A DNA stretch of 64,000 nucleotides from contig LR882958.1 of assembly GCA_904830895.1 (NCBI GenBank), positions 2,598,001 to 2,662,000 on the forward strand, read 5' to 3'. Positions 46,693-59,158 of this stretch are shown piece after piece. The translations under genes were made by a program, and so were the position numbers. A model generated the notes under the pieces. The model saw only the letters and a program-made list of their open reading frames with translations, had not been told where the DNA came from and searched no databases. The stretch is from Planktothrix rubescens CCAP 1459/22. Its GTDB lineage: Bacteria > Cyanobacteriota > Cyanobacteriia > Cyanobacteriales > Microcoleaceae. Within the stretch, counting starts at the first letter, position 1. Each line of letters begins with the position of its first letter.

Positions 46693-47259
46693 TCATTGAT
46701 GTTTCAACCATGCAAATATATCTCCGACTTTTAATTGTAAATCTTTAACTAATTCTGGAGTCGGCAAAATAGCAGTTTCTTCTTCTAATAATTGGGGTTG
46801 TTGTTGGGGCGGATAAACTAAAACGGATTCGGTTTCTGGATCAATTAACCAACCTATTTGACTCCCCTGATTGAGAGCGTGTAAGATTTTTCCGGTGACT
46901 TTGATTGGGTTTTGTTCGGGAGAGAGAATTTCAATGATCCAATCGGGTACAATATTAAAAACATTAGCAACTTTTCCCTGTTCATCAATGGGAATTCTTT
47001 CCCAGGCAAATACCGTAATATCAGGGACAATTGCCCGTCCTCCAAACACACAGCGAAGTTCTGTATAAGCTCTAGCAATTCGTTGTTTTTTAACCACAGA
47101 ATTAATTGCTTCAGTCAGATCAACCTGAATTGTACTGTGATGTCCTTGGGGTATAGGTTTTTGAATAATTTGACCTTGAATATATTCACTGGCGGGTTTG
47201 GTTTCTGGAAGTTTAAGAAAATCTTCTAAACTGAGAGTTTTAATGGGGGATTTTAGCAT
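46693..47259 (-). CDS. Uma2-family (DUF820) protein
   Basis: 188 residues. PASEYIQGQIIQKPIPQGHHSTIQVDL at the N-terminus, then VPDITVFAWERIP and WIIEILSPEQNPIKVTGK with the conserved D and E-x-K type residues, and finally GWLIDPETESVLVY. This is a complete Uma2 domain. It ends 30 bp before the start of the previous Uma2 gene on the same strand, so the two may be co-transcribed. Confidence 0.8.
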   Translation of the reverse strand: MLKSPIKTLSLEDFLKLPETKPASEYIQGQIIQKPIPQGHHSTIQVDLTEAINSVVKKQRIARAYTELRCVFGGRAIVPDITVFAWERIPIDEQGKVANVFNIVPDWIIEILSPEQNPIKVTGKILHALNQGSQIGWLIDPETESVLVYPPQQQPQLLEEETAILPTPELVKDLQLKVGDIFAWLKHQ

Positions 47260-47328
47260 GATTTATTTTTGACTCAGTTATTAATAAAGATGCGCTTAAG
47301 CGCAACAACATGAATTTTATCAAGATTT

Positions 47329-47346
47329 AGGTGGCATCAGCCACCT
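47329..47346 (-). terminator. Hairpin downstream of MTA phosphorylase
   Basis: AGGTGGCATCAGCCACCT, a perfect inverted repeat six bases after the stop on the minus strand, followed by AT-rich sequence. A second palindrome GCGCTTAAGCGC lies at 47292-47303, upstream of the Uma2 gene. Confidence 0.5.
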
Positions 47347-47351
47347 TTGGT

Positions 47352-48224
47352 TTAGATATATTTTTTTAACAATAATTCTAACTGTTGTCTGCGATCAGAT
47401 GGAATTTGATTTAAGGGGGTTAAAATCGCATATTTCAAGGCAGAATGGGCTTCGGATTTAGGTAAATGATATTTTAAACGGCGCACGGTTTCTTGAATGA
47501 CTTGTTGAGCATTGACCGCATTTTTATGGAGATTTTGAATTACCATTTCTACGGTGACATGATCATGGTCTGGATGCCAACAATCATAATCGGTAACTAA
47601 GGCTAAAGTTGTATAGGCAATTTCCGCTTCCCGGGCTAATTTGGCTTCGGTTAAATTGGTCATCCCAATAATTGTTCCGCCCCAACTCCGATATAAATTA
47701 GATTCGGCTTTGGTAGAAAAGGCTGGCCCTTCCATACAGACATAAGTTCCCGATAAATGATAATTAATATCGGGTAAATTTAAACTAGCGATCGCTTCTC
47801 CTAATACTTTTGATAATTGCGGACAAAAAGGATCACCAAAGGTAATATGAGCCACAGCACCATTCCCAAAAAAAGTAGAAACTCGTTGATTAGTTCGATC
47901 AATAAATTGATCAGGAACAACTAAATCTAAAGGTTTAAATTCTTCTTTTAATGAACCCACCGCCGAAGCAGAAATAATATATTCAACTCCCAAACTTTTG
48001 AGAGCATAAATATTAGCCCGATAGGGTAATTCCGTCGGCAAAAATCTATGGGTGCGTCCATGTCTGGCCAGAAATGCCACGCGCATTCCTTCTAAAGTTC
48101 CCACCAAAATAGCATCGGAAGGTTGACCAAAGGGAGTATCAATGTGCATTTCCTCCACATCGGTAAATGCCTCCATCTTATACAACCCACTGCCACCAAT
48201 AATGCCAATTTTAACCTGAGTCAT
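47352..48224 (-). CDS. mtnP: S-methyl-5'-thioadenosine phosphorylase
   Basis: 290 residues. [11 protein letters not shown] at the start (phosphate loop), [31 protein letters not shown], then [12 protein letters not shown] and [16 protein letters not shown] for the purine and ribose site. It cleaves methylthioadenosine to adenine and methylthioribose-1-phosphate in methionine salvage. Length is normal for the family. It is divergent from the glycosidase gene at 48534. Confidence 0.93.
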   Translation of the reverse strand: MTQVKIGIIGGSGLYKMEAFTDVEEMHIDTPFGQPSDAILVGTLEGMRVAFLARHGRTHRFLPTELPYRANIYALKSLGVEYIISASAVGSLKEEFKPLDLVVPDQFIDRTNQRVSTFFGNGAVAHITFGDPFCPQLSKVLGEAIASLNLPDINYHLSGTYVCMEGPAFSTKAESNLYRSWGGTIIGMTNLTEAKLAREAEIAYTTLALVTDYDCWHPDHDHVTVEMVIQNLHKNAVNAQQVIQETVRRLKYHLPKSEAHSALKYAILTPLNQIPSDRRQQLELLLKKYI

Positions 48225-48356
48225 GCTTTTTCCTTGATTAAGTTGTACTCAAATATTGTACCGAAAATTGTGCAGTATTGACTCAGGGAAGATATGGATT
48301 TTTTCCCTATTGGGATCATTCCCTTGTAAGATGTCCCCTTCTTAGTTAAGCTATTA

Positions 48357-48419
48357 ATCAGTCATCAGTCATCAGTCATCAGTCATCAGTTATCAGTTAT
48401 CAGTCATCAGTCATCAGTG
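48357..48419. repeat. Heptanucleotide tandem repeat (TCAGTCA type)
   Basis: About nine head-to-tail copies of a 7-bp unit TCAGTCA with occasional TCAGTTA variants. Cyanobacterial short tandemly repeated repetitive sequences have this form. It sits in the 309-bp region between mtnP and the glycosidase; related but scattered ACTGATAACTGATTA words continue to about 48510. No promoter was recognised in it. Confidence 0.85.
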
Positions 48420-48533
48420 AAAGAAGTTAAATTAATACTTAACTCATCAATGATCACTGTTAACGATTTCACAACTGATAACTGATTACTATTTACTGAT
48501 AATTGATATTAGTCATATCCTTTAACAAAAAAC

Positions 48534-50183
48534 ATGAATTGGAACTCCATTAAACAGCAGAATTATTTTGGGTATTTGCGAATTAAACCCTTAAAATATT
48601 TAACTCGTTCATTTCAAAGTCAAATTCAAAAAATTAGACTTGGAAAAATTACCAAATTTCAACGATATTTGGCATTAAGCTTTTGTTGTATTTTCTTGGG
48701 ATTAACCTTAGCTCAATTTCCGGTTCTTTCCACTTCTATTAATATCTCAACAGTCAGACAAGAACTATCGGAAAATTTACTATCTCAGGGAATAATTAAT
48801 CCGACAAACTCGATTAGTCATCAACGAGAATTTAGGGGAGTTTGGGTAGCAACCGTCGCTAATATTGATTGGCCATCTAAGTCAAATTTATCCGTTGATC
48901 AACAAAAATTTGAACTAATTGCTATCCTAAATAGGATGCAAGAATTAAACTTAAATGCGTTAATTCTGCAAGTTCGTCCGAATGGAGATGCCTTGTATAG
49001 TTCCAGTATAGAACCTTGGAGTGCGTGGTTAACAGGAACCCAAGGAACCCCCCCAAATCCCTATTATGATCCCCTACAATTTGCGATTGAAGAAGCCCAT
49101 AAACGCAATATTGAACTCCACGCTTGGTTTAATCCTTATCGGGCAAGATTAAGAGGAAATGCTGCTTTTGCACCGAATCACATGGCATCAAAATTCCCCC
49201 AATATGCCTATAAATATGGGGATTTAATGTGGATGGAACCGGGAGCAAAGGAAGTTCAAGATCAAACCTATAATGTGATTATGGATGTGGTACAACGCTA
49301 TGATCTTGATGGCGTTCATTTAGATGATTATTTCTATCCCTATCCTCAAAGTGGGGTTCCATTTCCTGATAGTCAAACCTATAATGCTTATCGTGCAGCA
49401 GGAGGAAATTTAGCGCTATCAGATTGGCGACGAGAAAATGTTAATCTGATGATTAAACGCATTCATGAAGGGATTAAAGCGATTAAACCTTATGTTAAAT
49501 TTGGCATTAGTCCCTTTGGGATTTATCGCCCTGGAAAAGCTCCAGGAATTGTTGGATTAGATCAATATGCTTCTCTATATGCGGATGTTAAATTATGGGT
49601 TGAACAAGGGTGGATGGATTATTTAGCGCCTCAACTTTATTGGAAAATTGATCCCCCTCAACAAAGTTACCCCGTTCTGTTAAATTGGTGGTTACAAAAT
49701 AATCCTCAAAGACGTCATATTTATGTCGGAAATGCTCTCTATCGAATTGAAAATGAATGGTCTATTTCTGAAATCCAAAGACAGATCGCAATTTCCCGAC
49801 AAACAGCCCCCCAATTATCTTTAGGAAATATCTTTTTTAGTATGAAGATATTTCGAGATAATCGTCAGGGAGTGAATGAAATTTTCAAAAGTGCGGTTTA
49901 TCCCACTCCAGCTTTAGTTCCGATTATGCCTTGGTTGGATAATCAACCCCCGGAACCTCCTAGCGGAATTGAAACTAATTCTGGGACGATTTCTTGGATG
50001 CCTTCTAATAGTAATGATATCCGTTCTTGGGCAATTTATCAACAATTTTCCACGGGTTGGCAGTTAGTTAAAGTGGTGAATAAAGATACTACTTCTATTC
50101 GTGTTAACCCAGGAAATTATGCAGTTCGCGCGGTAGATAGAATGGGAAATGAAAGCGTTGAACAGGTTATTTCTGTGTCTTAA
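48534..50183 (+). CDS. GHL10/YngK-type glycoside hydrolase (DUF187) with a C-terminal Fn3-like domain
   Basis: 549 residues. A membrane anchor or signal is at about 43-65 (FCCIFLGLTLAQFPVLS). The catalytic TIM barrel starts at REFRGVWVATVANIDWPS and includes LQVRPNGDALY, HAWFNPYRARL, DGVHLDDYFYPYP and GISPFGIYRPGK, all typical of the GHL10 family. A C-terminal module (PPEPPSGIETNSGTISWMP) resembles fibronectin type III. Related proteins act on peptidoglycan or exopolysaccharide at the cell surface. It ends with a strong terminator at 50327. Confidence 0.85.
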   Translation: MNWNSIKQQNYFGYLRIKPLKYLTRSFQSQIQKIRLGKITKFQRYLALSFCCIFLGLTLAQFPVLSTSINISTVRQELSENLLSQGIINPTNSISHQREFRGVWVATVANIDWPSKSNLSVDQQKFELIAILNRMQELNLNALILQVRPNGDALYSSSIEPWSAWLTGTQGTPPNPYYDPLQFAIEEAHKRNIELHAWFNPYRARLRGNAAFAPNHMASKFPQYAYKYGDLMWMEPGAKEVQDQTYNVIMDVVQRYDLDGVHLDDYFYPYPQSGVPFPDSQTYNAYRAAGGNLALSDWRRENVNLMIKRIHEGIKAIKPYVKFGISPFGIYRPGKAPGIVGLDQYASLYADVKLWVEQGWMDYLAPQLYWKIDPPQQSYPVLLNWWLQNNPQRRHIYVGNALYRIENEWSISEIQRQIAISRQTAPQLSLGNIFFSMKIFRDNRQGVNEIFKSAVYPTPALVPIMPWLDNQPPEPPSGIETNSGTISWMPSNSNDIRSWAIYQQFSTGWQLVKVVNKDTTSIRVNPGNYAVRAVDRMGNESVEQVISVS

Positions 50184-50326
50184 AATTGGGAAGACATAAT
50201 AACTCCCATTATAGCAAGAGGCAATAGGGAATAGGCAATCTCGCTATAGGTAAATACTTACTGTGAGCAGCTTTTAGCTTTCAAGAATGTCCTAATAGAT
50301 GTGGCGACTGCTATAACAAGGGAATA

Positions 50327-50350
50327 GGGGGGATCAAAGTCCCCCTTTTT
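50327..50350 (+). terminator. Rho-independent-like terminator
   Basis: GGGGGGATCAAAGTCCCCC followed by TTTTTT: a GC-rich stem, short loop and T-tract 144 bp after the glycosidase stop on the same strand. Confidence 0.7.
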
Positions 50351-50357
50351 TATGCAG

Positions 50358-50458
50358 CAGGGCTGTTTCAAAGTCCAGTGAAAAAGAGTAAAGAAAGAGC
50401 GATCACTACCTGATAAAATAAAGAGTAGTCGCTAACTTTTTACAAAAATAAAGATGTT
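50358..50458 (+). mobile_element. Remnant of the ISAs1-family element (left end only)
   Basis: CAGGGCTGTTTCAAAGTC and the following about 85 bp match the left end of the element at 16905, with substitutions, up to the transposase start codon (AAAATAAAGATG), after which similarity is lost. No right end or target duplication is seen. An old, decayed insertion from the same family. Confidence 0.88.
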
Positions 50459-50462
50459 ATAG

Positions 50463-50535
50463 CAGGGAACAGGGAACAGCCCCCTAACCCCCCGTGCACG
50501 CAGGGCTAGGGGGGGAGGGAACAGGGGGGAACAGG
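50463..50535. repeat. Interspersed C/G-tract palindrome, reverse orientation
   Basis: AGCAGGGAACAGGGAACAGCC ... GTGCAC ... GGGGGGAGGGAACAGG is the same kind of sequence as at 15774 and 36040, in inverse orientation. Together with the insertion remnant and terminator it accounts for most of the 360-bp gap before pgm. Confidence 0.75.
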
Positions 50536-50543
50536 TTAAACAA

Positions 50544-52232
<1,689 letters not shown>

Positions 52233-52272
52233 TTAACACTTGTGATAAAAATTCAATCAGTTATCGACAAAA

Positions 52273-53820
52273 CTAAGAAACACAGGGTTGCACGGATAGG
52301 AGAATCTCAAAGGTTGTCCCTTTTCCGTCTTCAGAATTACATTTTAGCCGACCATTATGTTTTTCAACCACAATTTGCTGAGAAATGGATAGACCTAAAC
52401 CCGTACCTTTGCCCATGGGTTTAGTGGTGAAAAACGCATTAAAAACTTGGTCTTGCACCGACTTAGGAATTCCAGGGCCATTATCGGAAATAGAAATGCA
52501 AATGGCATCTTCTATAATTGACCCGGAGTGCATTTTGCAGGCTTCGGTTTTAACGGTAATTTGTCGCGGAACAGGTTGTTGTTCTAAGGCATCAATTGCA
52601 TTAGACAGAATGTTCATAAACACCTGATTTAGTTGATTTGGATAGCATTTGACTAAGGGGATTTGTCCATAGTCTTTAATCACTTGAATTTCTGCATGAC
52701 TCCCCTTGGATTTTAGTTGATTATGGAGAATTTTTAGGGTTCCATCTAAACCCCCATGAATATCCGCCAATACCATTTCCTGTTGATCTAAGCGGGAAAA
52801 ATTCCGTAAAGATAGGGCTAAATCATATAAACGATTTGCACCTAATCGCATAAATTCTAAACTCTGTGGTAATTCATTAACAATGGTATTAACCTTCGAT
52901 GCTTGAATAAAATCTCGAATTTCTGAAGGGGGTTCTGGGTAATAGTGTTGATAGAGGCTGACCAGTTCCATCAAGGTCTGAATATCCTGATTAACATAGG
53001 TCAAATTTCCGTGAATTGAACTAATCGGGTTTTTAATTTCATGGGCAATTTCTGTCATCATTTGCCCTAAACTGGACATTTTTTCGGCTTGGATTAATTG
53101 AGCTTGGGTTTGTCGTAAATCTTGCAGGGTTTTTTCCAGTTGTAATGCCCTTTCCCGCTCTTGAATTTCTGAAACTCTTAAGTTAGCTTCGACCTGTTTC
53201 CGTTGGGTAATATCCCTGACAATGGCTAAAACTTCATTGCTGACACTTTTGACGTAGCGGGCTTCATAATGATGCCATTCTGCATCGCCTCTAACTACAT
53301 ATTCACCCACTTGAATTTGACCCGTTTCTAGGGTTTTTTCCAAATAATATCTTGTCCAATCCCCTAAATCCTTGGGAAACACATCTTCAATTTTTCTGCC
53401 GATTACATCCTCGATTTTTATGGGATGAAGATTTTGCTTATCGGGATAATAATCGACCACCACACCTTCGTTACTCAGACAGAACATTAAGTCAGGAATT
53501 GCTTGAATTAAACTGCTGGTTTTAGCTTTAGCTTGTTCTAAAACCTTGGTTATTTGATCATATTGTTCTTGAATGGGATTAAGATTTTCATTATCTAAAT
53601 TGATGGAAACTAATCTAGAACTCGCCAGTGCTGTTTTTAGTTGATAAATTTCTTGATGGGCTTTTCCTAGTTCTTTATCTAAATAACTCCGTTCTGCGAT
53701 TAAGCGTTCATAATCAGCTAGTATTCTCTCCAAAATAGCATTTTGGTTCAAATCTTCCCATACCGAATCAAACATGGGAGTGTAATTCAAGAAGTCTTTG
53801 TGAAAAAGGCACTGACTCAT
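52273..53820 (-). CDS. PAS-domain sensor histidine kinase, soluble
   Basis: 515 residues. N-terminal coiled coil (about 15-60), a PAS domain (about 95-200: LIQAIPDLMFCLSNEGVVVDYYP ... IVRDITQRK), a second coiled coil, then HisKA with the phosphoacceptor in EIAHEIKNPISSIHG and an ATPase domain with NILSNAIDALEQ, DNGPGIP and GTGLGLSIS. No membrane segment, so it senses a cytoplasmic signal. It closely resembles the kinase half of the split gene at 56734. No response regulator adjoins. Confidence 0.92.
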   Translation of the reverse strand: MSQCLFHKDFLNYTPMFDSVWEDLNQNAILERILADYERLIAERSYLDKELGKAHQEIYQLKTALASSRLVSINLDNENLNPIQEQYDQITKVLEQAKAKTSSLIQAIPDLMFCLSNEGVVVDYYPDKQNLHPIKIEDVIGRKIEDVFPKDLGDWTRYYLEKTLETGQIQVGEYVVRGDAEWHHYEARYVKSVSNEVLAIVRDITQRKQVEANLRVSEIQERERALQLEKTLQDLRQTQAQLIQAEKMSSLGQMMTEIAHEIKNPISSIHGNLTYVNQDIQTLMELVSLYQHYYPEPPSEIRDFIQASKVNTIVNELPQSLEFMRLGANRLYDLALSLRNFSRLDQQEMVLADIHGGLDGTLKILHNQLKSKGSHAEIQVIKDYGQIPLVKCYPNQLNQVFMNILSNAIDALEQQPVPRQITVKTEACKMHSGSIIEDAICISISDNGPGIPKSVQDQVFNAFFTTKPMGKGTGLGLSISQQIVVEKHNGRLKCNSEDGKGTTFEILLSVQPCVS

Positions 53821-53983
53821 ATCTGGATTTCTCCTTTATGCTGTATATATCACTCAGACTTTTGGGAAAACTCCTAAAAAGTTTGTTGAGCGATGGAATC
53901 AAGACTAATGTAGCACACCCTTGCCATGATAGCTAGTAATAGAGAGATTAAATTGATTCGTGGTGAGATTAAGTTATCTTGAA

Positions 53984-54634
53984 TTAAGAATTAATAGTCC
54001 CCATTAACCAGCGTGTAATACTTCCATCATCTTCGCTTTGGGAACGTTGCAATGCTTCAGTCACTAAAGCTATTTTTAATCCGGGTAAAACTTGGGATTC
54101 TTCGATTAATCGACTCCCTTGGTTTTCAACAGCAAAGGCTAAAATTGTATTATCTTCAACATTAACAACCCAATATTCTTGGATTCCTAAGTTTTCATAG
54201 AGTAATCTTTTTCGACCAATATCATCTACAAAAGAGGATGCAGCTATTTCAACAATTAAGTTGGGAGAGGTAAATTCATCTAAGTTAATTGGGGAATTAT
54301 TGCGCGGGGGAAATTGGAAGTTATCCCCAATATAAAATCCGATATCGGGTTGGCTTTCTCTGGCTCCTGTTTTTCGGAAAGATGTGTTAGTAAATCCTTT
54401 AATCCGAATATTTTTAATAGCCGCATAAACTAAGATTACCGTTGATAGAATTGTGTTATCGTGTCCGTGTGCTGAACCTAGTGGGGCCATTTCTATCCTC
54501 ATGTATTCTTGATCATAATAAAACTTACCCTCAGCATATTGAGGATTCTCGGCTAAGGCTAAAAATTCTTCCCAGGTCGCTTTTACCCAAGTATCCGTCG
54601 GTATTGTGATTAAAGGAGGAGCTTGAATCATCAT
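53984..54634 (-). CDS. Uma2-family (DUF820) protein
   Basis: 216 residues, ATG at 54634 (a GTG two codons upstream is less likely). WEEFLALAENPQYAEGKFYYD, QPDIGFYIGD, LIVEIAASSFVDDIGRKRLLYE and QEYWVVNVEDNTILAF are the Uma2 strands with the conserved D, E-x-A type and K residues. Third member of this family in the window; monocistronic. Confidence 0.8.
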   Translation of the reverse strand: MMIQAPPLITIPTDTWVKATWEEFLALAENPQYAEGKFYYDQEYMRIEMAPLGSAHGHDNTILSTVILVYAAIKNIRIKGFTNTSFRKTGARESQPDIGFYIGDNFQFPPRNNSPINLDEFTSPNLIVEIAASSFVDDIGRKRLLYENLGIQEYWVVNVEDNTILAFAVENQGSRLIEESQVLPGLKIALVTEALQRSQSEDDGSITRWLMGTINS

Positions 54635-54813
54635 TAACACCTAAACCTTAAATTTAGCGTTTTTATAATTATAACAGATCAAACCAATCTTTACCTCCCG
54701 ATAATTTAGCTAATTCTTGATCAATATTGATCGGCTTGAATAATTGCAACAAAAGTATTGTTATAATAGAATTATAGCAATTCATTTTTTTATATTCAAG
54801 TCTAAATCTAATT

Positions 54814-56673
54814 ATGCCATCTGTTACAACTTCTCCTCTAATTAAAGATCCTGAACGGTTAGAAAAACAGTTACGAGATATTCCTCCGGTTCCGGGGGTG
54901 TATTTAATGCGAGATGGTCAGGATAATATTCTTTATATTGGTAAGTCTAAAAAATTGCGATCGCGGGTACGTTCCTATTTTCGAGAACAGCATCATCACA
55001 CCCCCAGAATTTATTTAATGGTACAACAAATTACCGAGATAGAATTTATTGTCACCGATACGGAAGCAGAAGCCTTAGCTTTAGAAGCCAATTTAGTTAA
55101 ACAACATCAACCCCATTTTAATGTTCTGCTCAAGGATGATAAAAAATATCCCTATTTATGTATTACTTGGTCGGAGGATTATCCGCGAATTTTTATTACC
55201 CGTAAACGCCGTTTAGGTAATATTAAAGACCGTTATTATGGCCCCTATGTGGATACCAGGGTATTAAGAAATACCTTGCATTTAATTAAACGAATTTTTC
55301 CCCTGCGTCAACGTCCTAAACCGTTATTTAAAGATCGTCCTTGTTTAAATTATGATATTGGTCGCTGTCCGGGGGTTTGTCAACTATTAATTTCTCCTGA
55401 AGAATATAGAAAAATTGTGCAAAAAGTGGCGATGATTTTTCAGGGAAGATCGGGGGAATTGGTTGATCATTTAGCGGAACAAATGGAACAAGCCTCGGAA
55501 GCCTTAAACTTTGAAACGGCGGCGATAATTCGAGATCAAATTCAAGGGTTACAGTCTTTAAATGCAGATCAAAAAGTTTCTTTACCCGATGATCGTGTGT
55601 CCCGTGATGCGATCGCACTGGCGGCTAATTCTCAACAGTCCTGTGTGCAGTTATTTCAAATTCGCGCCGGAAAATTAGTCGGACGCTTAGGGTTTACCGC
55701 CCAAGTTCCCCCGGAGTTAAAATCAACGGAAATGGGGTTAATTTTACAGAGGGTTTTAGAAGAACATTATCAATCTGTTGATCCGGTGGAAATTCCTAAT
55801 GAAATATTAGTTCAATATCAGTTACCAGATGAATCTATTCTAACAGATTGGTTGAGCGATCGCAAGGGAAAAAAAGTCACGATTTTAACCCCCCAACGTC
55901 AAGGTAAAGCCGAGTTAATTGAGATGGTAGAAAAGAATGCGGAATATGAATTAGAACGGGTACAAAAGTTAAGCGATCGTAATACTTTAGCCTTAGAAAA
56001 TTTAGCAGCAATTCTCGATTTACCCGATCTTCCCCATCGGATTGAAGGTTATGATATTTCCCATATTCAAGGGTCAGATGCAGTCGCCTCCCGGGTAGTA
56101 TTTATTCAAGGTTTACCCGCCCAACAATACTATCGTCATTATAAGATTAAAAACCCCACCGTTCACGCCGGACATTCCGATGATTTTGCCAGTTTAGCAG
56201 AAGTGATTGGGCGCCGTTTTCGAGACTATGCTACTTCAACAGATAAACCGGATTTAATTATGATTGATGGGGGAAAGGGTCAACTTTCGGCGGTAGTTAC
56301 TGTCTTAGAAGAACTGAATTTATTAGAGGAAATTCGCGTAGTTAGTTTAGCCAAACAACGGGAGGAAATCTTTTTACCTGGAGAAAGTTTACCCTTAGAA
56401 ACCGACTCCGAACAACCGGGGGTTCAACTATTAAGAAGATTACGAGATGAAGCCCATCGGTTTGCAGTTAGTTTTCATCGAAATCAAAGGACTCAACGCA
56501 TGAAGCGATCGCATTTAGATGATATTCCCGGGTTAGGACATCATCGACAAAAATTATTATTAGCTCATTTTCGTTCCCTGGAATATATTAGAATAGCTAC
56601 CCCAGAACAGTTAGCAGAAGTGTCAGAAATTGGGCCGAAATTAGCCCAAGAAATCTATAATTATTTCCATTAA
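54814..56673 (+). CDS. uvrC: UvrABC excinuclease subunit C
   Basis: 619 residues, standard length. GIY-YIG nuclease at the N-terminus ([19 protein letters not shown]), a cysteine-containing [13 protein letters not shown], the UVR motif ([20 protein letters not shown], about 228-248), the RNase H-like nuclease ([20 protein letters not shown]) and a C-terminal helix-hairpin-helix ([16 protein letters not shown]). It makes both incisions in nucleotide excision repair. All catalytic segments are intact. The tandem palindromes at 56674 directly follow its stop. Confidence 0.96.
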   Translation: MPSVTTSPLIKDPERLEKQLRDIPPVPGVYLMRDGQDNILYIGKSKKLRSRVRSYFREQHHHTPRIYLMVQQITEIEFIVTDTEAEALALEANLVKQHQPHFNVLLKDDKKYPYLCITWSEDYPRIFITRKRRLGNIKDRYYGPYVDTRVLRNTLHLIKRIFPLRQRPKPLFKDRPCLNYDIGRCPGVCQLLISPEEYRKIVQKVAMIFQGRSGELVDHLAEQMEQASEALNFETAAIIRDQIQGLQSLNADQKVSLPDDRVSRDAIALAANSQQSCVQLFQIRAGKLVGRLGFTAQVPPELKSTEMGLILQRVLEEHYQSVDPVEIPNEILVQYQLPDESILTDWLSDRKGKKVTILTPQRQGKAELIEMVEKNAEYELERVQKLSDRNTLALENLAAILDLPDLPHRIEGYDISHIQGSDAVASRVVFIQGLPAQQYYRHYKIKNPTVHAGHSDDFASLAEVIGRRFRDYATSTDKPDLIMIDGGKGQLSAVVTVLEELNLLEEIRVVSLAKQREEIFLPGESLPLETDSEQPGVQLLRRLRDEAHRFAVSFHRNQRTQRMKRSHLDDIPGLGHHRQKLLLAHFRSLEYIRIATPEQLAEVSEIGPKLAQEIYNYFH

Positions 56674-56767
56674 AGTAGTGAGTCCTTTAGGACTCAGAAA
56701 GCCCTGAAGGGCTTACTACTGGTAGTGAGTCCTTCAGGACTCAGAAAGCCCTGAAGGGCTTACTACT
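56674..56767. repeat. Two tandem copies of a 46-47 bp double-hairpin repeat
   Basis: Each copy reads TAGTGAGTCCTTNAGGACTC then AGAAAGCCCTGAAGGGCTTACTACT, giving two small hairpins enclosed by TAGT...ACTA ends. Copies at 56674-56720 and 56722-56767. It lies directly after the uvrC stop and could terminate transcription. On the other strand copy 2 encodes the last about 10 residues of the split kinase (VVSPSGLSES). Confidence 0.85.
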
Positions 56768-59158
56768 TTTTGATGGGAGGGAATTTCAATAATAAACTCT
56801 GTTCCCTGACCTAGTTCGGAATTACATTGAATTGAACCTTTGTGTTTTTCGACAATAATTTGATAACTAATTGATAACCCTAACCCGGTTCCTTTGCCGA
56901 CGGGTTTGGTGGTAAAAAAGGGATCAAACAAGTTAGATTTAATGTTTTCTGACATTCCTATACCATTATCTGCTATTTTAATCATGATTTTATTTTGATC
57001 AATTAATGCAGTTTCAATCGTAATTTGATCGGGATTTTGTTGATTAATAATAGGGTAATTATTACCGGAATCTTGTAAAGCATCAATAGCATTGGAAATT
57101 AAATTCATAAACACTTGATTTAATTGGCCTACATAACATTCTACCAAGGGAATAGTCCCATATTTTTTAATCACTTCAACCCCTCGATGTTGAACACTCT
57201 CTTTTAAACGACTTTGTAAAATTAATAACGTATTATCAATTCCTTCATGAATATCAACCGCTTTCATATCGGCTTCATCTAACCGTGAAAAATTGCGAAG
57301 GGAAAGTACAATTTCTCTAATTCGGTTTGATCCCATTTTCATAGAATTAATAATATTGGGAAAATCTTCAATTAAAAAATCAAGTTCTATCTCCTCCGCA
57401 AAATCAATAATTTCAGCCGGGGGGTCGGGATAATGAGTTTGATAGATGTTGATTAAACTTAACAGGCTTTCCGTATATTCTTGAGCGTGAACTAAGTTAC
57501 CATAAATAAAGTTAACTGGATTATTAATTTCATGGGCAACCCCGGCCACCAATTGACCCAAACTAGACATTTTTTCGGCTTGAATTAATTGGGTTTGGGC
57601 TTTGCGAAAATTAACTAAGGCAATTTCGGCTTCTTCTTTAGCTTTTCGTAAAGCTTTTTCCGCCTGTTTCCCATCAGTTATATCCGTAATTGTACCGACA
57701 TAACCAATAATTTCTCCATCAGAATTTATCTCCGCAGCAGCTTGACCATAAACCCAAGTAATTTTACCGTCAGGACGTTGTAGGCGATATTCAGAATTAA
57801 ATTGAACTTGATTTTTGGCACAGTTTTCCCAGTTTTGAAAGACTTGAATTCTATCTTCGGAATAAATCGCCCGCGACCAACCTTTTCCCCTTGCTTCTTC
57901 TGGAGTTAAGCCCGCAATTTCACACCATCTTTGATTCACATAAAGACAGTTACCCTCAGTATCAGTATGAAAAATTCCTACCGGAGAAACTTCGGCTAAT
58001 GTTGTGTAAAGTTTTTCAGTCTTCCACAATACTTTTTCTGTATTACGCTGTTCGGTGACATCCACACCCACACTAACAATATAGTCAATTTCTTTAGCTT
58101 CATTCAGGAGAACAGTGTCCGACCAACTAATAATTCGTTGCTCTCCATTTTTGGTATTCCAACGAGATTCGTAATATTTAGGAAATTGATCAATCAGTAA
58201 AAAGGCAAAATTCGATTTTACTTTAGAGGCTTCTTCTGGGCTTAAAAATATATCCCAAACATAGCGATTTCTAATTTCATCAAAGCTATATTGAGTGGTT
58301 TGTTCAAAGGCGCGATTAAATCGGACAATTCGACCTTTTCCATCCATTAAAATCACTAAAGCTCCAGCGATATCTAAAATAGCTGAAATAAAACTTCTTT
58401 CTTTTTCAATGGCTGCAAATAACTCATCAATTTGAGTGGTCATTTGATTAAAAGCTGTGGCTAATATGCCTAATTCATTAGAACACTGCACATCAACTTT
58501 CGTTTTCAAATCTCCTTGACTAATTTTGATCACTGCGTCGGTTAATTGTTTGAGTGGTAAAATAATTTGCCGACCATGAAATATGCCGATACCAATGGCA
58601 AAACCTGTAATTAAAATAACTACTACTCCCATAACAAAAATCATTTTATAAATAGGAGCATAGGCTTCTTTAATCGGAAGTTCAACGACTAAAAACCAAT
58701 TCATACCAGGAATTAGGGATGTCGCTCCCAAAACCTCTATATTTTTCAATCCTAGATAACGATTTATTTTTAATTTATTTTTATCTAAATTATTATGATT
58801 ATTAATTAAATTGATAATGTTAGGATTTTGTAAATTCTGAATATCAAAGATGTTAGATCTATTTTTAGATGTGGTAAAGACTTGATTTTGCTCATCCACA
58901 AGATAAACATATCCGGTTTTACCCACTTGAGTTTGAGACAGAATAAAACCGAGAAAACTTAAGTCAATTTCAGCAAATAAAACCCCATCAATTCGATCAA
59001 ATTTATCTCGAATGGCAACGGACATCACCATTTTATATTTTTGATCAGAAGGATCAAATTCAATTGTGCCTACATAATCTTCTTGTTGTTTAAACGGTCG
59101 AATAAATAATGGATAATCAGCATAGTTTTTCTTTAAAATTTGATCATCAGTGAGTATA

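Noticed and set aside
48357-48419. Possible CRISPR array
   Set aside because: The unit is only 7 bp and strictly head to tail without spacers, and there are no cas genes.
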